A stretch of DNA of 49,763 nucleotides from an uncultured Lachnospiraceae bacterium (GTDB lineage Bacteria > Bacillota > Clostridia > Lachnospirales > Lachnospiraceae): assembly GCA_902763335.1 (NCBI GenBank), contig CACWRR010000036.1, positions 1 through 49,763 on the forward strand, read 5' to 3'. The notes beneath the pieces were generated by a model. The model did no database searches. It saw only the letters and a list, made by a program, of their open reading frames with translations, and had not been told where the DNA came from. The translations under genes and the position numbers were made by a program. Positions 9,378-18,470 of the stretch are shown here, piece by piece. Within the stretch, counting starts at the first letter, position 1. Every line of letters begins with the position of its first letter.

Positions 9378-9887
9378 ATGAAACGTACAATCGTTGATGC
9401 TAGTCAGTTAGAGTTAGAAGAAAAAGTAGTATCAATTAAGCGTGTAACAAAGGTTGTTAAAGGTGGACGTAACATGAGATTTGCAGCCCTTGTTGTTGTC
9501 GGTGACGGTAACGGACACGTTGGTGCAGGTTTAGGAAAAGCAGCTGAAATTCCTGAAGCTATTCGTAAAGGAAAAGAAGATGCAATAAAGAAACTTATAA
9601 CCGTAGCTATTGATGAAAACTTAAGTATTCCTCATGATACAATGGGAGAGTTTGGCAGTGCTTCAGTATTACTGAAGAAAGCTCCAGAAGGTACCGGAGT
9701 TATCGCAGGTGGTCCTGCGCGTAACGTACTTGAGCTTGCAGGAATCAAAAATATCAGAACAAAGTCATTAGGTTCAAATAACAAGCAGAATGTAGTTTTA
9801 GCTACAATCGCCGGATTATCTGGATTAAAGACTCCTGAGGAAGTAGCCAAGCTTCGTGGAAAATCTGTAGAAGAAATCTTAGGCTAA
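9378..9887 (+). CDS. rpsE: 30S ribosomal protein S5
   Basis: 169 residues. The double-stranded-RNA-binding-like N-domain contains [21 protein letters not shown], the [12 protein letters not shown] loop that influences decoding fidelity, and [13 protein letters not shown] further on. S5 lines the mRNA entry channel with S3 and S4. No change was noted at the loop positions linked to spectinomycin resistance, but these were not aligned in detail. Confidence 0.97.
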   Translation: MKRTIVDASQLELEEKVVSIKRVTKVVKGGRNMRFAALVVVGDGNGHVGAGLGKAAEIPEAIRKGKEDAIKKLITVAIDENLSIPHDTMGEFGSASVLLKKAPEGTGVIAGGPARNVLELAGIKNIRTKSLGSNNKQNVVLATIAGLSGLKTPEEVAKLRGKSVEEILG

Positions 9888-9902
9888 TAGGAGGAAAGAA
9901 TA

Positions 9903-10085
9903 ATGGCACAGAAATTAAAAATCACATTAGTAAAATCTACTATTGGTGCAGTTCCAAAGCATAGAAAAACAGTTGAAGCTTTAGGTTTAAGAAAGCTTAA
10001 CAAGACTGTTGAGATGCCTGATAATCCTGCAGTAAGAGGTATGATTCAGCAAGTTAGACATTTAGTAAAAGTAGAAGAAATATAA
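9903..10085 (+). CDS. rpmD: 50S ribosomal protein L30
   Basis: 60 residues, the normal length for the short bacterial L30, with [20 protein letters not shown] and [22 protein letters not shown]. It is non-essential or absent in some phyla; its presence here, between rpsE and rplO, follows the standard Firmicute order. TAGGAGG ends 8 nt before the ATG. Confidence 0.97.
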   Translation: MAQKLKITLVKSTIGAVPKHRKTVEALGLRKLNKTVEMPDNPAVRGMIQQVRHLVKVEEI

Positions 10086-10107
10086 TCTGAAATAAGGAGG
10101 TGCAATC

Positions 10108-10551
10108 ATGGACTTATCAAATTTAAGACCTGCAGAGGGTTCAACACATAACGATAACTTCAGAAGAGGTCGTGGACATGGATCCGGAAACGGTAAGACA
10201 GCTGGTAAAGGTCATAAAGGACAGAAGGCTCGTTCAGGTGCTCCTAGAATCGGTTTCGAAGGTGGACAGATGCCTTTATACAGGAGAATACCTAAGAGAG
10301 GTTTCACAAACAGAAATACAAAGTACATTGTTGGAATCAACATAAGTGTACTTGAGGATAAATTCTCAGACGGTGATGTAGTTACTGTTGAAGAGTTAAT
10401 CGATAAGGGTATTGTAAAGAATCCTAGAGATGGTGTTAAGATCCTTGGAAATGGAGAACTTACCAAAAAGCTCAATGTTAAGGTTAGTGCATTCAGTGAA
10501 GGTGCTAAGAGCAAAATTGAAGCTGCTGGTGGAACCTGTGAGGTGATTTAA
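10108..10551 (+). CDS. rplO: 50S ribosomal protein L15
   Basis: 147 residues. The glycine- and arginine-rich N-terminal tail ([20 protein letters not shown]) that penetrates 23S rRNA and the KRGFTNRN motif are present. It is a late assembly protein of the 50S subunit. The stop shares one base with the secY start (TAATG), tying expression of the translocon channel to the ribosomal genes. Confidence 0.97.
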   Translation: MDLSNLRPAEGSTHNDNFRRGRGHGSGNGKTAGKGHKGQKARSGAPRIGFEGGQMPLYRRIPKRGFTNRNTKYIVGINISVLEDKFSDGDVVTVEELIDKGIVKNPRDGVKILGNGELTKKLNVKVSAFSEGAKSKIEAAGGTCEVI

Positions 10552-11879
10552 TGTTAAAAACTCTTCGTAATGCATTAAAGGTACAAGAGATTAGAAAAAG
10601 ATTATTATATACATTCTTTATTTTAGTCGTTGTCAGGATTGGTTGTCAGGTGCCAATCCCTGGCACTGACAGTTCAGTGATAAAGGATTTAACAGAACAG
10701 TTTGCAGGTGGTGCGTTCAGTTTCTTTGATGCGATGACAGGTGGTTCTTTCGAGAACATGTCGTTATTTGCGTTGAACATCACACCATACATAACTGCTT
10801 CTATTATAATGCAGTTATTGACAATAGCGATTCCTTCTCTTGAAGAACTTCAGAAAGACGGAGAAGAAGGCAGAAAGAAAATTGCTGAAATCACAAGATA
10901 TATGACAGTTGTATTATCTTTGATTGAAAGTATAGCTATGGCTATCGGATTTGGTAGTCAGGGACTTTTCGGTGCAAGAGCATCAATGAGTACAGCTAAA
11001 TATGCCGGAGTAATCACTGTTGCAGTTATCACAATGACTGCCGGTTCAGCACTCGTTATGTGGCTCGGAGAGACTATTAACGAGAGAGGTGTTGGAAATG
11101 GTATTTCAATCGTGTTATTAATTAACATCGTTGCAAGAATCCCAAGTGATTTTGCAAGCCTCTTTGAAAAATATGTAGTAAATGGAAGCTCAGTTGGTGC
11201 AAAAGGACTTGGAGCTATATTAATCGTTGTAGCCGTTTTGGTTCTTGTAGCACTTGTAGTTATTTTACAGGGTGGAGAGAGAAGAATACCGGTACAGTAT
11301 GCTAAAAAGATTCAGGGAAGAAAGGCAGTCGGTGGACAGTCTTCAAATATTCCTCTTAAAGTTAATACAGCCGGAGTTATTCCTATCATCTTTGCTCAGT
11401 CAATTTTACAGTTCCCTGTAGTTATCGCAAGATTTGTTACAGGTGGAACACCGGAGTGGACATTTTATTTTACATCAAGTTATTGGTGTAAGGGTGGAGC
11501 TAGCCTTAAATATTCTATAGGATTCCTCGTTTATATAGTAATGGTTATAGGATTTGCATATTTCTATACATCTATTACATTCAATCCTATGGAAGTTGCA
11601 GATAATATGAAGAAACAGGGCGGATTTATACCGGGAATCAGACCGGGTAAGCCGACAACAGAGTATCTGAATACTATGCTCAATTATATTGTTTTCATCG
11701 GTGCAGTAGGACTTCTTATTGTAGCGTCAATACCAATCCTGTTTTCAGGAATTACTGGTCAGAACCTTTCATTTGGTGGAACGTCTATGATCATTATCGT
11801 TGGTGTTGTTTTGGAGACAATCAAACAGATAGAATCCATGATGGTTGTAAGAAATTACAAAGGATTTTTAACAGAATAG
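10551..11879 (+). CDS. secY: Protein translocase subunit SecY
   Basis: 442 residues with ten predicted membrane segments. Diagnostic parts are VRIGCQVPIPGTD in the first segment region, the plug/second segment (GGSFENMSLFALNITPYITASIIMQ), the cytoplasmic loop GGERRIPVQYAKKIQGRK, and FNPMEVADNMKKQGGFIPGIRPGKPT, the loop that contacts SecA and the ribosome. It forms the SecYEG channel in the cytoplasmic membrane. The ATG overlaps the rplO stop and a GAGGTG site lies just upstream within rplO. Confidence 0.98.
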   Translation: MLKTLRNALKVQEIRKRLLYTFFILVVVRIGCQVPIPGTDSSVIKDLTEQFAGGAFSFFDAMTGGSFENMSLFALNITPYITASIIMQLLTIAIPSLEELQKDGEEGRKKIAEITRYMTVVLSLIESIAMAIGFGSQGLFGARASMSTAKYAGVITVAVITMTAGSALVMWLGETINERGVGNGISIVLLINIVARIPSDFASLFEKYVVNGSSVGAKGLGAILIVVAVLVLVALVVILQGGERRIPVQYAKKIQGRKAVGGQSSNIPLKVNTAGVIPIIFAQSILQFPVVIARFVTGGTPEWTFYFTSSYWCKGGASLKYSIGFLVYIVMVIGFAYFYTSITFNPMEVADNMKKQGGFIPGIRPGKPTTEYLNTMLNYIVFIGAVGLLIVASIPILFSGITGQNLSFGGTSMIIIVGVVLETIKQIESMMVVRNYKGFLTE

Positions 11880-11988
11880 ACTTGACACAATATGGGCAAT
11901 GGAACGCAGATTATTCTGCGGTTCATTGTCATATTACTTATATAACGTAAATAAATAATTATATAATAAAGAAAGGTATGGTCGTAAT
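11880..11988 (+). other. secY-adk gap with a long imperfect hairpin
   Basis: A hairpin runs from GGCAAT at 11895-11900 to ATTGTC at 11925-11930, with GAAC/GTTC and GCAGA/TCTGC inside it and single-base bulges. It is not followed by a T-run, so it is more likely an RNA processing or stability element than a terminator. TTGACA at 11882-11887 has no acceptable -10. The remainder, to the adk ribosome binding site (AAAGG near 11973), is AT-rich. Confidence 0.45.
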
Positions 11989-12633
11989 ATGAAAATTATT
12001 ATGTTGGGTGCACCTGGTGCAGGTAAGGGTACACAGGCTAAGAAAATAGCTGATAAATACTCTATACCACACATTTCTACAGGAGATATATTCAGAGCTA
12101 ACATTAAAGAAGGAACTGAATTAGGAAAGAAAGCTAAAACTTATATGGATCAGGGATTACTTGTTCCTGACGAACTTGTAGTTGACCTTGTAGTTGACAG
12201 AGTACAGCAGGATGATTGCAGTAACGGATATGTATTAGACGGTTTTCCAAGAACAATACCACAGGCGGAGAGTCTTGATGCTGCATTGGAGAAACTTGGA
12301 GACAAGATTGATTACGCAATTAATGTGGAAGTTCCTGATGAGAATATCGTAAGAAGAATGTCCGGAAGACGTGCTTGTCTTGCATGCGGAGCAACTTATC
12401 ATTTAGTTCACATTCCTCCAAAGAAAGAGGGAATATGTGATAACTGCGGTAAGGAACTTGTTCTTCGTGATGATGATAAGCCTGAGACAGTTACAAAGAG
12501 ATTAAATGTATACCATGAGCAGACACAGCCGCTTATTGATTACTATACAACAAAGAATGTGTTAGCTGAGGTAGACGGTACTAAAGATATGGAAGAAGTT
12601 TTCCAGGATATCGTAAAGGTATTGGGAGTTTAA
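11989..12633 (+). CDS. adk: Adenylate kinase
   Basis: 214 residues, the long form. It interconverts ATP plus AMP and two ADP in the cytoplasm. The P-loop GAPGAGKGT is at residues 7-15. The LID domain carries a zinc site with C130, C133, C150 and C153, typical of Gram-positive adenylate kinases. DGFPRT at 84-89 is the AMP-side motif. The gene stands in the conserved secY-adk-map order, and map begins only 3 nt after its stop. Confidence 0.98.
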   Translation: MKIIMLGAPGAGKGTQAKKIADKYSIPHISTGDIFRANIKEGTELGKKAKTYMDQGLLVPDELVVDLVVDRVQQDDCSNGYVLDGFPRTIPQAESLDAALEKLGDKIDYAINVEVPDENIVRRMSGRRACLACGATYHLVHIPPKKEGICDNCGKELVLRDDDKPETVTKRLNVYHEQTQPLIDYYTTKNVLAEVDGTKDMEEVFQDIVKVLGV

Positions 12634-12636
12634 AAA

Positions 12637-13404
12637 ATGTCTGTAACAATAAAATCCCAAAGGGAAATAGAATATATGCGTGAAGCCGGAAGATTATTGG
12701 CGATAGTTCATAATGAACTTGAGAAATTCGTGAAGCCGGGAGTATCTACTAAAGATATAGACAGACTTGGTGAAAAAATAATCAGAGGTTTCGGATGTAT
12801 TCCTTCATTTCTTAACTATCAGGGATATCCGGCATCTATCTGTGTATCAGTAAATGAAGAGATTGTACATGGTATTCCATCCGATAACAGAATATTAAAG
12901 GATGGAGATATTGTCAGTCTTGATGCCGGATTAATATACAAAGGATACCATTCAGACGCAGCCAGAACTCATGGAGTCGGCAATATAAGCGATGAGGCAC
13001 AACGATTAATCGATGTAACCAGACAGTGCTTTTTTGATGGTATACAACAGGCAAAAGCAGGTAATCATCTTAATGATATATGCAAAGCTATAGGTAATTG
13101 TGCCACAAAAGCAGGTTACGGCATTGTAAAAGAACTTGTGGGACATGGTATTGGGCAGGAATTGCATGAAGCTCCTCAAATCCCGAATTACTGTATGAAT
13201 CGTAGGGGTATAAAATTGGAAAGTTGTATGACACTTGCAATTGAACCTATGATTACGGCGGGAGGGGCAGATGTAAAATGGCTTCCTGACAGGTGGACTG
13301 TTGTGACAAAGGATAAATCATTGGCAGCCCATTATGAGAACACAGTGCTGATTACTGACGGTCAGCCGGAAATATTAACATTGTTAAGTGAGGAAAGTCG
13401 ATGA
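12637..13404 (+). CDS. map: Type I methionine aminopeptidase
   Basis: 255 residues. It removes the initiator methionine from nascent proteins at the ribosome. The five metal ligands can be placed at D96, D107, H170, E203 and E234, in the contexts SLDAGL, YHSDAAR, LVGHGIG, AIEPM and HYENTVL. H79 and H177 match the other conserved histidines. There is no N-terminal zinc finger extension. No strong ribosome binding site lies in the 3-nt gap after adk, so coupling to adk is likely. The last four bases overlap the next gene (ATGA). Confidence 0.97.
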   Translation: MSVTIKSQREIEYMREAGRLLAIVHNELEKFVKPGVSTKDIDRLGEKIIRGFGCIPSFLNYQGYPASICVSVNEEIVHGIPSDNRILKDGDIVSLDAGLIYKGYHSDAARTHGVGNISDEAQRLIDVTRQCFFDGIQQAKAGNHLNDICKAIGNCATKAGYGIVKELVGHGIGQELHEAPQIPNYCMNRRGIKLESCMTLAIEPMITAGGADVKWLPDRWTVVTKDKSLAAHYENTVLITDGQPEILTLLSEESR

Positions 13405-13682
13405 TAACTTATAAGCCTGGAGAGTTTGCTTTTTCTAAATCCGGACATGATAAAGATAATTTATATATCATAATAAAGGAAGACGGAGAATATGTTTATC
13501 TGTCAGACGGTAAATATAAAACAGCGGACAATCCCAAGAAGAAAAACAAAAAACATGTACAGACGGTTCATTATGAAGATGAATGTATATCTGAAAAAAT
13601 AAAAAATGGTGTTCCGCTCAATGATGTGGAAATCGGAACAGCAATACGCAAAGCGTTAAAACAGTTCAGGACAGTCGATTAA
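13401..13682 (+). CDS. KOW/L14e-like RNA-binding protein
   Basis: 93 residues, lysine rich, with GEFAFSKSGHDKDNLYIIIKEDGEYVYLSDG at the start, which resembles the SH3-like KOW fold of the archaeal/eukaryotic L14e family. Proteins of this type stand between map and infA in many Clostridia. The role is not known for certain; proposals are that it binds rRNA or assists assembly. It overlaps map by 4 nt and is followed by infA after 18 nt, so it belongs to the operon. The family is recognised from position and the N-terminal motif; no catalytic residues are visible. Confidence 0.8.
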   Translation: MITYKPGEFAFSKSGHDKDNLYIIIKEDGEYVYLSDGKYKTADNPKKKNKKHVQTVHYEDECISEKIKNGVPLNDVEIGTAIRKALKQFRTVD

Positions 13683-13700
13683 AATTAGGAGGTTGTGAAG

Positions 13701-13919
13701 ATGTCAAAAACTGATGTTATAGAGATAGAAGGAACAGTAATTGAGAAATTGCCTAACGCAATGTTTCAGGTAGAATTAGAAAATGGTCATAAGGTACTTG
13801 CACATATCAGCGGTAAGTTAAGAATGAACTTCATCAGAATTTTACCTGGTGATAAAGTTACTATAGAAATGTCTCCATATGATTTGTCAAAAGGTCGTAT
13901 TATCTGGAGAGACAAATAA
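13701..13919 (+). CDS. infA: Translation initiation factor IF-1
   Basis: 72 residues, a single OB-fold: [24 protein letters not shown], then [19 protein letters not shown] and [15 protein letters not shown]. It blocks the A site of the 30S subunit during initiation. The frame starts at GTG 13695, but AGGAGG at 13687-13692 fits the ATG at 13701, which also gives the normal length. Confidence 0.97.
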   Translation: MSKTDVIEIEGTVIEKLPNAMFQVELENGHKVLAHISGKLRMNFIRILPGDKVTIEMSPYDLSKGRIIWRDK

Positions 13920-13942
13920 TTCGATTTTTGTAAAAATTATAC

Positions 13943-13971
13943 TTGCTAAAATAAAGCAGTCATGCTATACT
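13943..13971 (+). promoter_or_regulatory. Internal promoter before rpmJ
   Basis: TTGCTA 13943-13948 and TATACT 13966-13971 are spaced by 17 bases; the start would be near 13978. An 8-bp inverted repeat, CGATTTTT 13922-13929 and AAAAATCG 13972-13979, flanks it and is followed by a run of eight T, so readthrough RNA from infA could form a weak terminator there. The site would make rpmJ and the alpha operon partly independent of the S10 promoter. Confidence 0.65.
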
Positions 13972-14005
13972 AAAAATCGGATTTTTTTTGAAAGGAGGAT
14001 TTACC

Positions 14006-14119
14006 GTGAAGGTTAGATCATCAGTAAAACCAATTTGCGAAAAATGCAAGGTTATCAAGAGAAAGGGCAGAGTCAGAGTAATCTGCGAAAACCCAAAGCA
14101 TAAGCAGAGACAGGGCTAA
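14006..14119 (+). CDS. rpmJ: 50S ribosomal protein L36
   Basis: 37 residues, the expected size of L36, the smallest bacterial ribosomal protein. It starts [14 protein letters not shown] and has the zinc ribbon residues C11, C14, C27 and H32, so it is the zinc-binding form. The start codon is GTG at 14006 with AAAGGAGG at 13991-13998 upstream. Position between infA and rpsM is the conserved one. Confidence 0.97.
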   Translation: MKVRSSVKPICEKCKVIKRKGRVRVICENPKHKQRQG

Positions 14120-14313
14120 TTCCTATCATGCTTATTTATAATGCGGCTGCAGTAATGAAACACTAGGATTAGTTGTATCATTGCTATAAAATATAACAAT
14201 AAACTGTAGGCTTCGGCTGCGTACAACATTTCAGACGTTATTTATAACGGGCTACGTATGTTGATGTCTATAAAAAACAACGAAGAGAATATTAATGGAG
14301 GTGTAATACGCAC
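14120..14313 (+). promoter_or_regulatory. Structured rpmJ-rpsM gap, candidate alpha-operon leader
   Basis: 194 nt with at least three helices: CTAATTCCTA 14116-14125 with TAGGATTAG 14164-14172 (one bulged T, overlapping the rpmJ stop), ATTGCTATA 14180-14188 with TATAACAAT 14192-14200 (one mismatch), and CAACAT 14224-14229 with ATGTTG 14258-14263 enclosing CGTTA 14236-14240 / TAACG 14245-14249. No T-run follows. It ends in GGAGGTG 14297-14303 ahead of rpsM. S4 or S13 would be plausible ligands; this is inference. Confidence 0.5.
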
Positions 14314-14682
14314 ATGGCTCGTATTTCAGGTGTTGATTTACCAAGAGAGAAACGTGTTGAAATCGGATTAACTTATGTATATGGAATCGGTAGAGTAAGT
14401 GCTAATCGTATTCTTGCAGAAGCTAATGTAGATCCTAATACACGTGTTAGAGATTTAACAGACGAAGAAGTAAAGAAGATTAATGAAGTTATCGCTGCTT
14501 CACAGACAGTTGAAGGTGATTTAAGAAGAGAAATCGCTATGAACATCAAGAGACTTCAGGAAATCGGATGCTATAGAGGAATTCGTCATAGAAAAGGACT
14601 TCCGGTTCGTGGTCAGAAGACTAAGACAAATGCAAGAACTCGTAAAGGTCCTAAGCGTACAGTTGCTAATAAGAAGAAATAA
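14314..14682 (+). CDS. rpsM: 30S ribosomal protein S13
   Basis: 122 residues. [21 protein letters not shown] at the start, the central helix-two-turn-helix region, and the C-terminal basic tail [21 protein letters not shown] that reaches the P-site tRNA are intact. It heads the alpha-operon part of the cluster. A 102-nt AT-rich gap to rpsK shows no gene and no convincing hairpin. Confidence 0.98.
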   Translation: MARISGVDLPREKRVEIGLTYVYGIGRVSANRILAEANVDPNTRVRDLTDEEVKKINEVIAASQTVEGDLRREIAMNIKRLQEIGCYRGIRHRKGLPVRGQKTKTNARTRKGPKRTVANKKK

Positions 14683-14784
14683 TTAATTTTTCTTATAAAA
14701 CCTGTATATTATTAAAAATCCAAAAAATTTAGAAACACAGAAAATATTAAAATAGAAAGAACCCATAAGGGAGGTTAGTTTAGA

Positions 14785-15177
14785 ATGGCTAAAGTTACAA
14801 AAAAAGTGACAAAAAAGCGTGTAAAGAAAAACGTTGAACGCGGACAGGCACATATCCAGTCATCATTTAACAATACAATAGTAACATTGACAGACAATGA
14901 AGGAAATGCTCTTTCTTGGGCTAGTGCCGGTGGTCTTGGTTTTAGAGGTTCAAGGAAATCTACTCCTTATGCAGCTCAGATGGCAGCAGAAACTGCTACT
15001 AAGGCAGCTTTAGTTCACGGATTAAAATCAGTAGATGTTATGGTTAAAGGTCCAGGTTCAGGAAGAGAAGCAGCAATCCGTGCTCTTCAGGCTTGCGGAC
15101 TTGAGGTTACAAGTATTAAGGACGTAACTCCTGTACCACATAATGGATGTCGTCCACCAAAACGCAGAAGAGTCTAA
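14785..15177 (+). CDS. rpsK: 30S ribosomal protein S11
   Basis: 130 residues with [21 protein letters not shown], the conserved N-G-type segment that can carry isoaspartate, and the C-terminal [18 protein letters not shown]11 lies on the 30S platform near the E site. A lysine-rich stretch ([13 protein letters not shown]) opens the protein. GGGAGG lies 12 nt before the ATG. Confidence 0.98.
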   Translation: MAKVTKKVTKKRVKKNVERGQAHIQSSFNNTIVTLTDNEGNALSWASAGGLGFRGSRKSTPYAAQMAAETATKAALVHGLKSVDVMVKGPGSGREAAIRALQACGLEVTSIKDVTPVPHNGCRPPKRRRV

Positions 15178-15193
15178 TAGGAGGTGCAAATAG

Positions 15194-15787
15194 ATGGCAG
15201 TAAATAGAACACCGGTTCTTAAAAGATGCAGATCACTTGGGTTGGATCCGGTTTATTTAGGAATAGATAAGAAATCAACAAGAGAATTAAAGAGAGCAAA
15301 CAGAAAGATGAGTGAGTACGGTCTTCAGTTAAGAGAAAAACAGAAGGCAAAATTCATCTATGGCGTATTAGAGAAACCTTTTAGAAATTATTATGAGAAA
15401 GCACAGAAGATGCAGGGTATGACTGGTGCTAATCTTATGGTTTTACTTGAGCTCAGACTTGACAATGTTATGTTCCGTCTCGGAATGGCTAGAACAAGAA
15501 AAGAAGCAAGACAGATAGTTGATCATAAGCATGTATTAGTAAATGGAAAACGTGTAAATATACCTTCATATCTGGTTAAAGCTGGAGATGTTATTGAAAT
15601 AGCAGAGAAATACCAGAGTTCACAGAGATACAAAGACATTTTCGAGGTAACAGACGGAAGACTTGTTCCAGAGTGGCTTGAAGCAGATCATGAGAACTTC
15701 AAGGGTACTGTTAAAGAGTTACCTACAAGAGAAATCATTGATGTCCCAGTAGATGAGATGCTTATTGTCGAATTGTATTCAAAGTAG
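15194..15787 (+). CDS. rpsD: 30S ribosomal protein S4
   Basis: 197 residues. The S4 RNA-binding domain is at about residues 88-140 (RLDNVMFRLGMARTRKEARQ, then HVLVNGKRVNIPSYLVKAGD). S4 starts assembly of the 30S body. The N-terminal region lacks the four-cysteine zinc motif of some S4 proteins. Placement in the alpha operon, and not as a separate gene as in Bacillus, makes it a possible regulator of the rpmJ-rpsM leader. Confidence 0.97.
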   Translation: MAVNRTPVLKRCRSLGLDPVYLGIDKKSTRELKRANRKMSEYGLQLREKQKAKFIYGVLEKPFRNYYEKAQKMQGMTGANLMVLLELRLDNVMFRLGMARTRKEARQIVDHKHVLVNGKRVNIPSYLVKAGDVIEIAEKYQSSQRYKDIFEVTDGRLVPEWLEADHENFKGTVKELPTREIIDVPVDEMLIVELYSK

Positions 15788-15832
15788 GCTAGTTAGGCAA
15801 TTCCTAAAATTTGGATAAGGAGGGGCTTTTTA

Positions 15833-16792
15833 ATGTTTGATTTTGAAAAACCTAATATTGAGATAGTTGAAATCTCTGATGACAAGAGATATGGAAGGTT
15901 TGTCGTTGAACCTCTTGAGAGAGGATACGGCACAACATTAGGAAATTCATTAAGAAGAATCATGCTTTCATCTCTTCCGGGCGCAGCAGTAAGCCAGGTA
16001 AGAATTGAAGGAGTACTTCATGAATTCAGTTCAATTCCGGGAGTTAAGGAAGATGTTACTGAGATTATAATGAATGTAAAAGAGTTAGCTATTAAGAATA
16101 ATAGCGAAACTGATGAAGTTAAAATGGCTTATATAGATAAAACTGGTGATGGTGTTGTAACAGCAGCAGACATCCAGGTTGACGCTGATATTGAGATTAT
16201 GAATCCGGATTTGGTAATTGCTACTCTCAATGGTGGTAGTGATAGTAAGCTTTATATGGAGTTTACTATAACAAAAGGCAGAGGCTATGTAAGTTCAGAT
16301 AAGAACAAAAGTGATGATCTTCCAATCGGTATGATTGCAATCGATTCAATCTACACACCGGTTGAAAGAGTTAATATTTCCATACAGAATACACGTGTAG
16401 GTCAGATTACTGATTTTGATAAGCTTACATTAGATGTTTATACAAATGGTACTCTTGCACCGGATGAAGCTGTAAGTTTAGCAGCAAAGGTGCTTAGTGA
16501 GCATTTGAATCTGTTTATTGACTTATCAGAAAAAGGTCAGAATTTTGATGTTATTGTTGAGAAGGAAGACGATAAGAAAGAGAAAGTTCTTGAGATGAAT
16601 ATCGACGAACTTGAATTGTCTGTCCGCTCATACAATTGCTTAAAGAGAGCAGGAATTAATACAGTTGAGGAACTGACGAACAGGACACCTGAAGATATGA
16701 TGAAGGTACGTAACCTTGGACGCAAATCTTTAGAAGAAGTTCTTGCAAAATTGAAAGAACTTGGCTTGTCATTACGTCAGGGCGAAGAATAA
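15833..16792 (+). CDS. rpoA: DNA-directed RNA polymerase subunit alpha
   Basis: 319 residues. The N-terminal assembly domain includes [21 protein letters not shown] and [21 protein letters not shown]; the C-terminal domain, from about residue 262, includes [19 protein letters not shown] and [15 protein letters not shown], which bind UP elements and regulators. The two are joined by an acidic, lysine-rich linker. AAGGAGGGG precedes the ATG by 9 nt. Confidence 0.98.
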   Translation: MFDFEKPNIEIVEISDDKRYGRFVVEPLERGYGTTLGNSLRRIMLSSLPGAAVSQVRIEGVLHEFSSIPGVKEDVTEIIMNVKELAIKNNSETDEVKMAYIDKTGDGVVTAADIQVDADIEIMNPDLVIATLNGGSDSKLYMEFTITKGRGYVSSDKNKSDDLPIGMIAIDSIYTPVERVNISIQNTRVGQITDFDKLTLDVYTNGTLAPDEAVSLAAKVLSEHLNLFIDLSEKGQNFDVIVEKEDDKKEKVLEMNIDELELSVRSYNCLKRAGINTVEELTNRTPEDMMKVRNLGRKSLEEVLAKLKELGLSLRQGEE

Positions 16793-16821
16793 ATTGACGT
16801 TCAGGTAAAGGAGGTAAGAAA

Positions 16822-17358
16822 ATGGCAGGATATAGAAAACTCGGCAGAACTTCCAGCCAGAGAAAGGCATTACTTAGAGGTCAGGTAACAGCTTTACTTA
16901 ACAATGGTAAAATCGTTACAACTGAGGCTAGAGCAAAGGAAGTTCGTAAAGTTGCTGAAGGTTTAATTGCCATGGCAGTTAAAGAGAAAGATAATTTCGA
17001 AGAAGTTACAGTTAAGGCAAAAGTTGCCCGTAAAGATAAAGATGGAAAGAGAGTTAAAGAGGTTGTTGACGGAAAGAAAGTTACAGTATTCGATGAAGTT
17101 GACAAGACAATAAAGAAGGATAACCCTTCACGTCTTCATGCAAGAAGAAAGATGCTTGCAGTTCTCTATCCGGTTAAAGAAGTTCCAACAGATGCTGCTG
17201 GTAAGAAAAAAGCTACAAAAGAAGTTGATCTTACTCAGAAGTTATTCGACGAGATAGCACCTAAGTATGCAGATCGTAACGGTGGTTACACAAGAATCAT
17301 CAAGATTGGTCAGCGTAAAGGTGACGCAGCTATGGAAGTAGTTCTTGAATTAGTATAG
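16822..17358 (+). CDS. rplQ: 50S ribosomal protein L17, lengthened form
   Basis: 178 residues, against about 113-130 in most bacteria. The L17 core is clear: [20 protein letters not shown] at the start, [17 protein letters not shown], and [21 protein letters not shown] near the end. The extra length comes from two charged inserts, about residues 57-103 and 117-136, rich in Lys, Asp and Val, placed where the short form has a surface loop. L17 lies beside the tunnel exit. It closes the ribosomal cluster and a strong terminator follows. Confidence 0.96.
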   Translation: MAGYRKLGRTSSQRKALLRGQVTALLNNGKIVTTEARAKEVRKVAEGLIAMAVKEKDNFEEVTVKAKVARKDKDGKRVKEVVDGKKVTVFDEVDKTIKKDNPSRLHARRKMLAVLYPVKEVPTDAAGKKKATKEVDLTQKLFDEIAPKYADRNGGYTRIIKIGQRKGDAAMEVVLELV

Positions 17359-17371
17359 TATGATTTATTAT

Positions 17372-17404
17372 GGAGTTAGGAATCTGCATTCCTGACTCCT
17401 TTTT
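17372..17404 (+). terminator. Rho-independent terminator after rplQ
   Basis: GGAGTTAGGAAT 17372-17383 pairs with ATTCCTGACTCC 17388-17399 (12 bp, one G-T pair, loop CTGC) and is followed by five T. It ends the S10-spc-alpha cluster. Confidence 0.92.
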
Positions 17405-17445
17405 AAATTATGCAGGTTTACAACAATTTCGTAGGAGAGATGAAA

Positions 17446-18324
17446 ATGCCGTTTATTAAAGTAGAAAATCTGGTGCATAAATTTTTTGAAAGAAATAATG
17501 AAGGTGAAATAATTGATGAGAAAAACGCACTTGATGGAGTGGATTTTCAAATAGAAGCCGGACAGTTTATTGCCATACTTGGAAGAAATGGTTCGGGAAA
17601 ATCAACGCTGGCAAGACATTTGAATTGTCTTCTGTTTCCTCATGAAGGTTCAATATGGATTGACGGAAATGAGGTTAAGGAGGAAGATGATATAAATATT
17701 TGGAATAATAGAAAAAATATTGGTATGGTATTTCAGAATCCGGATAACCAGATTATTGGAACAACAGTAGAAGAAGATACGGCATTCGGACCGGAAAATC
17801 TGGAGTTTTCTACGGAAAAAATCCGTGACAGGGTAGATAATGCATTAAAGATGACAGGAATGTATAAGAAAATGAATGTATCACCAAACAGCCTGTCAGG
17901 TGGACAGAAACAGCGTGTGGCAATCGCAGGTACTCTGGCAATGCATCCGAAATGTATAGTGCTTGATGAGGCAACAGCCATGCTTGATCCTGACGGAAGG
18001 AAAGAATTGATAAGTACTGTTCACAGACTAAATAAAGAAGAAGGAATAACTATAATATTAATTACTCATTTTATGAATGAGGCTGTAGATGCTGACAGAA
18101 TATTTGTAATGGATAACGGCATGGTGACTATGATGGGGACACCAAAAGAAGTATTTAGCAGGTCAGATGAAATTAAAAATCTGGGACTTGAGATGCCTGT
18201 TATGATGAATGTGGCTATAAGATTAAAAAATGATGGATATGAAATACCGGTAGATGTATTTACAATAGAAAAACTTGCAGATGTATATGAACAGTTGTAT
18301 AGAAAACATTTGAATGGAGAGTAG
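17446..18324 (+). CDS. ecfA1: ECF transporter ATP-binding protein EcfA1
   Basis: 292 residues. Walker A GRNGSGKST is at 46-54, the Q-loop glutamine at 97, the signature LSGGQ at 150-154 and Walker B IVLDEATAML around 171-180. DEATAMLDP is the form seen in EcfA1. With EcfA2 and EcfT it builds the shared energizing module of group II ECF transporters, which serve several separate vitamin-binding S components encoded elsewhere. In-frame ATGs at 17410 and 17440 are rejected because AGGAGA at 17433-17438 fits only the ATG at 17446. Confidence 0.95.
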   Translation: MPFIKVENLVHKFFERNNEGEIIDEKNALDGVDFQIEAGQFIAILGRNGSGKSTLARHLNCLLFPHEGSIWIDGNEVKEEDDINIWNNRKNIGMVFQNPDNQIIGTTVEEDTAFGPENLEFSTEKIRDRVDNALKMTGMYKKMNVSPNSLSGGQKQRVAIAGTLAMHPKCIVLDEATAMLDPDGRKELISTVHRLNKEEGITIILITHFMNEAVDADRIFVMDNGMVTMMGTPKEVFSRSDEIKNLGLEMPVMMNVAIRLKNDGYEIPVDVFTIEKLADVYEQLYRKHLNGE

Positions 18325-18453
18325 TGAAAAAATCATACCGATGTATGATTTTTTTCACGGCTATTTGTTTCGGAGCGAAAACAAACAGCCCTTTATGGCA
18401 GAAGAAAAATCGCCTCCGCGAATTTTTCTTCGCCTCTTCGCGATAAAATCGCT
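18324..18453. repeat. Cluster of palindromes between ecfA1 and ecfA2
   Basis: Four hairpins stand almost end to end. The first is GTGAAAAAATCATAC 18324-18338 with its near-complement 18343-18358. The second is GGCT 18359-18362 with AGCC 18387-18390 plus inner TTTGTTT/AAACAAA. The third is GAAGAAAAAT 18401-18410 with ATTTTTCTTC 18422-18431 (inner CGC/GCG). The fourth is GCGAT 18440-18444 with ATCGC 18448-18452. Their density and local GC pulses look like a dispersed intergenic repeat. The first hairpin, with its run of seven T inside the 3' arm, could act as a weak terminator. Confidence 0.6.
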
Positions 18454-18470
18454 CAGAAATGGAGGGTAGC

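Noticed and set aside
11882-11930. TTGACA as an adk promoter
   Set aside because: No -10 box at 15-19 bases; the following sequence is the hairpin.
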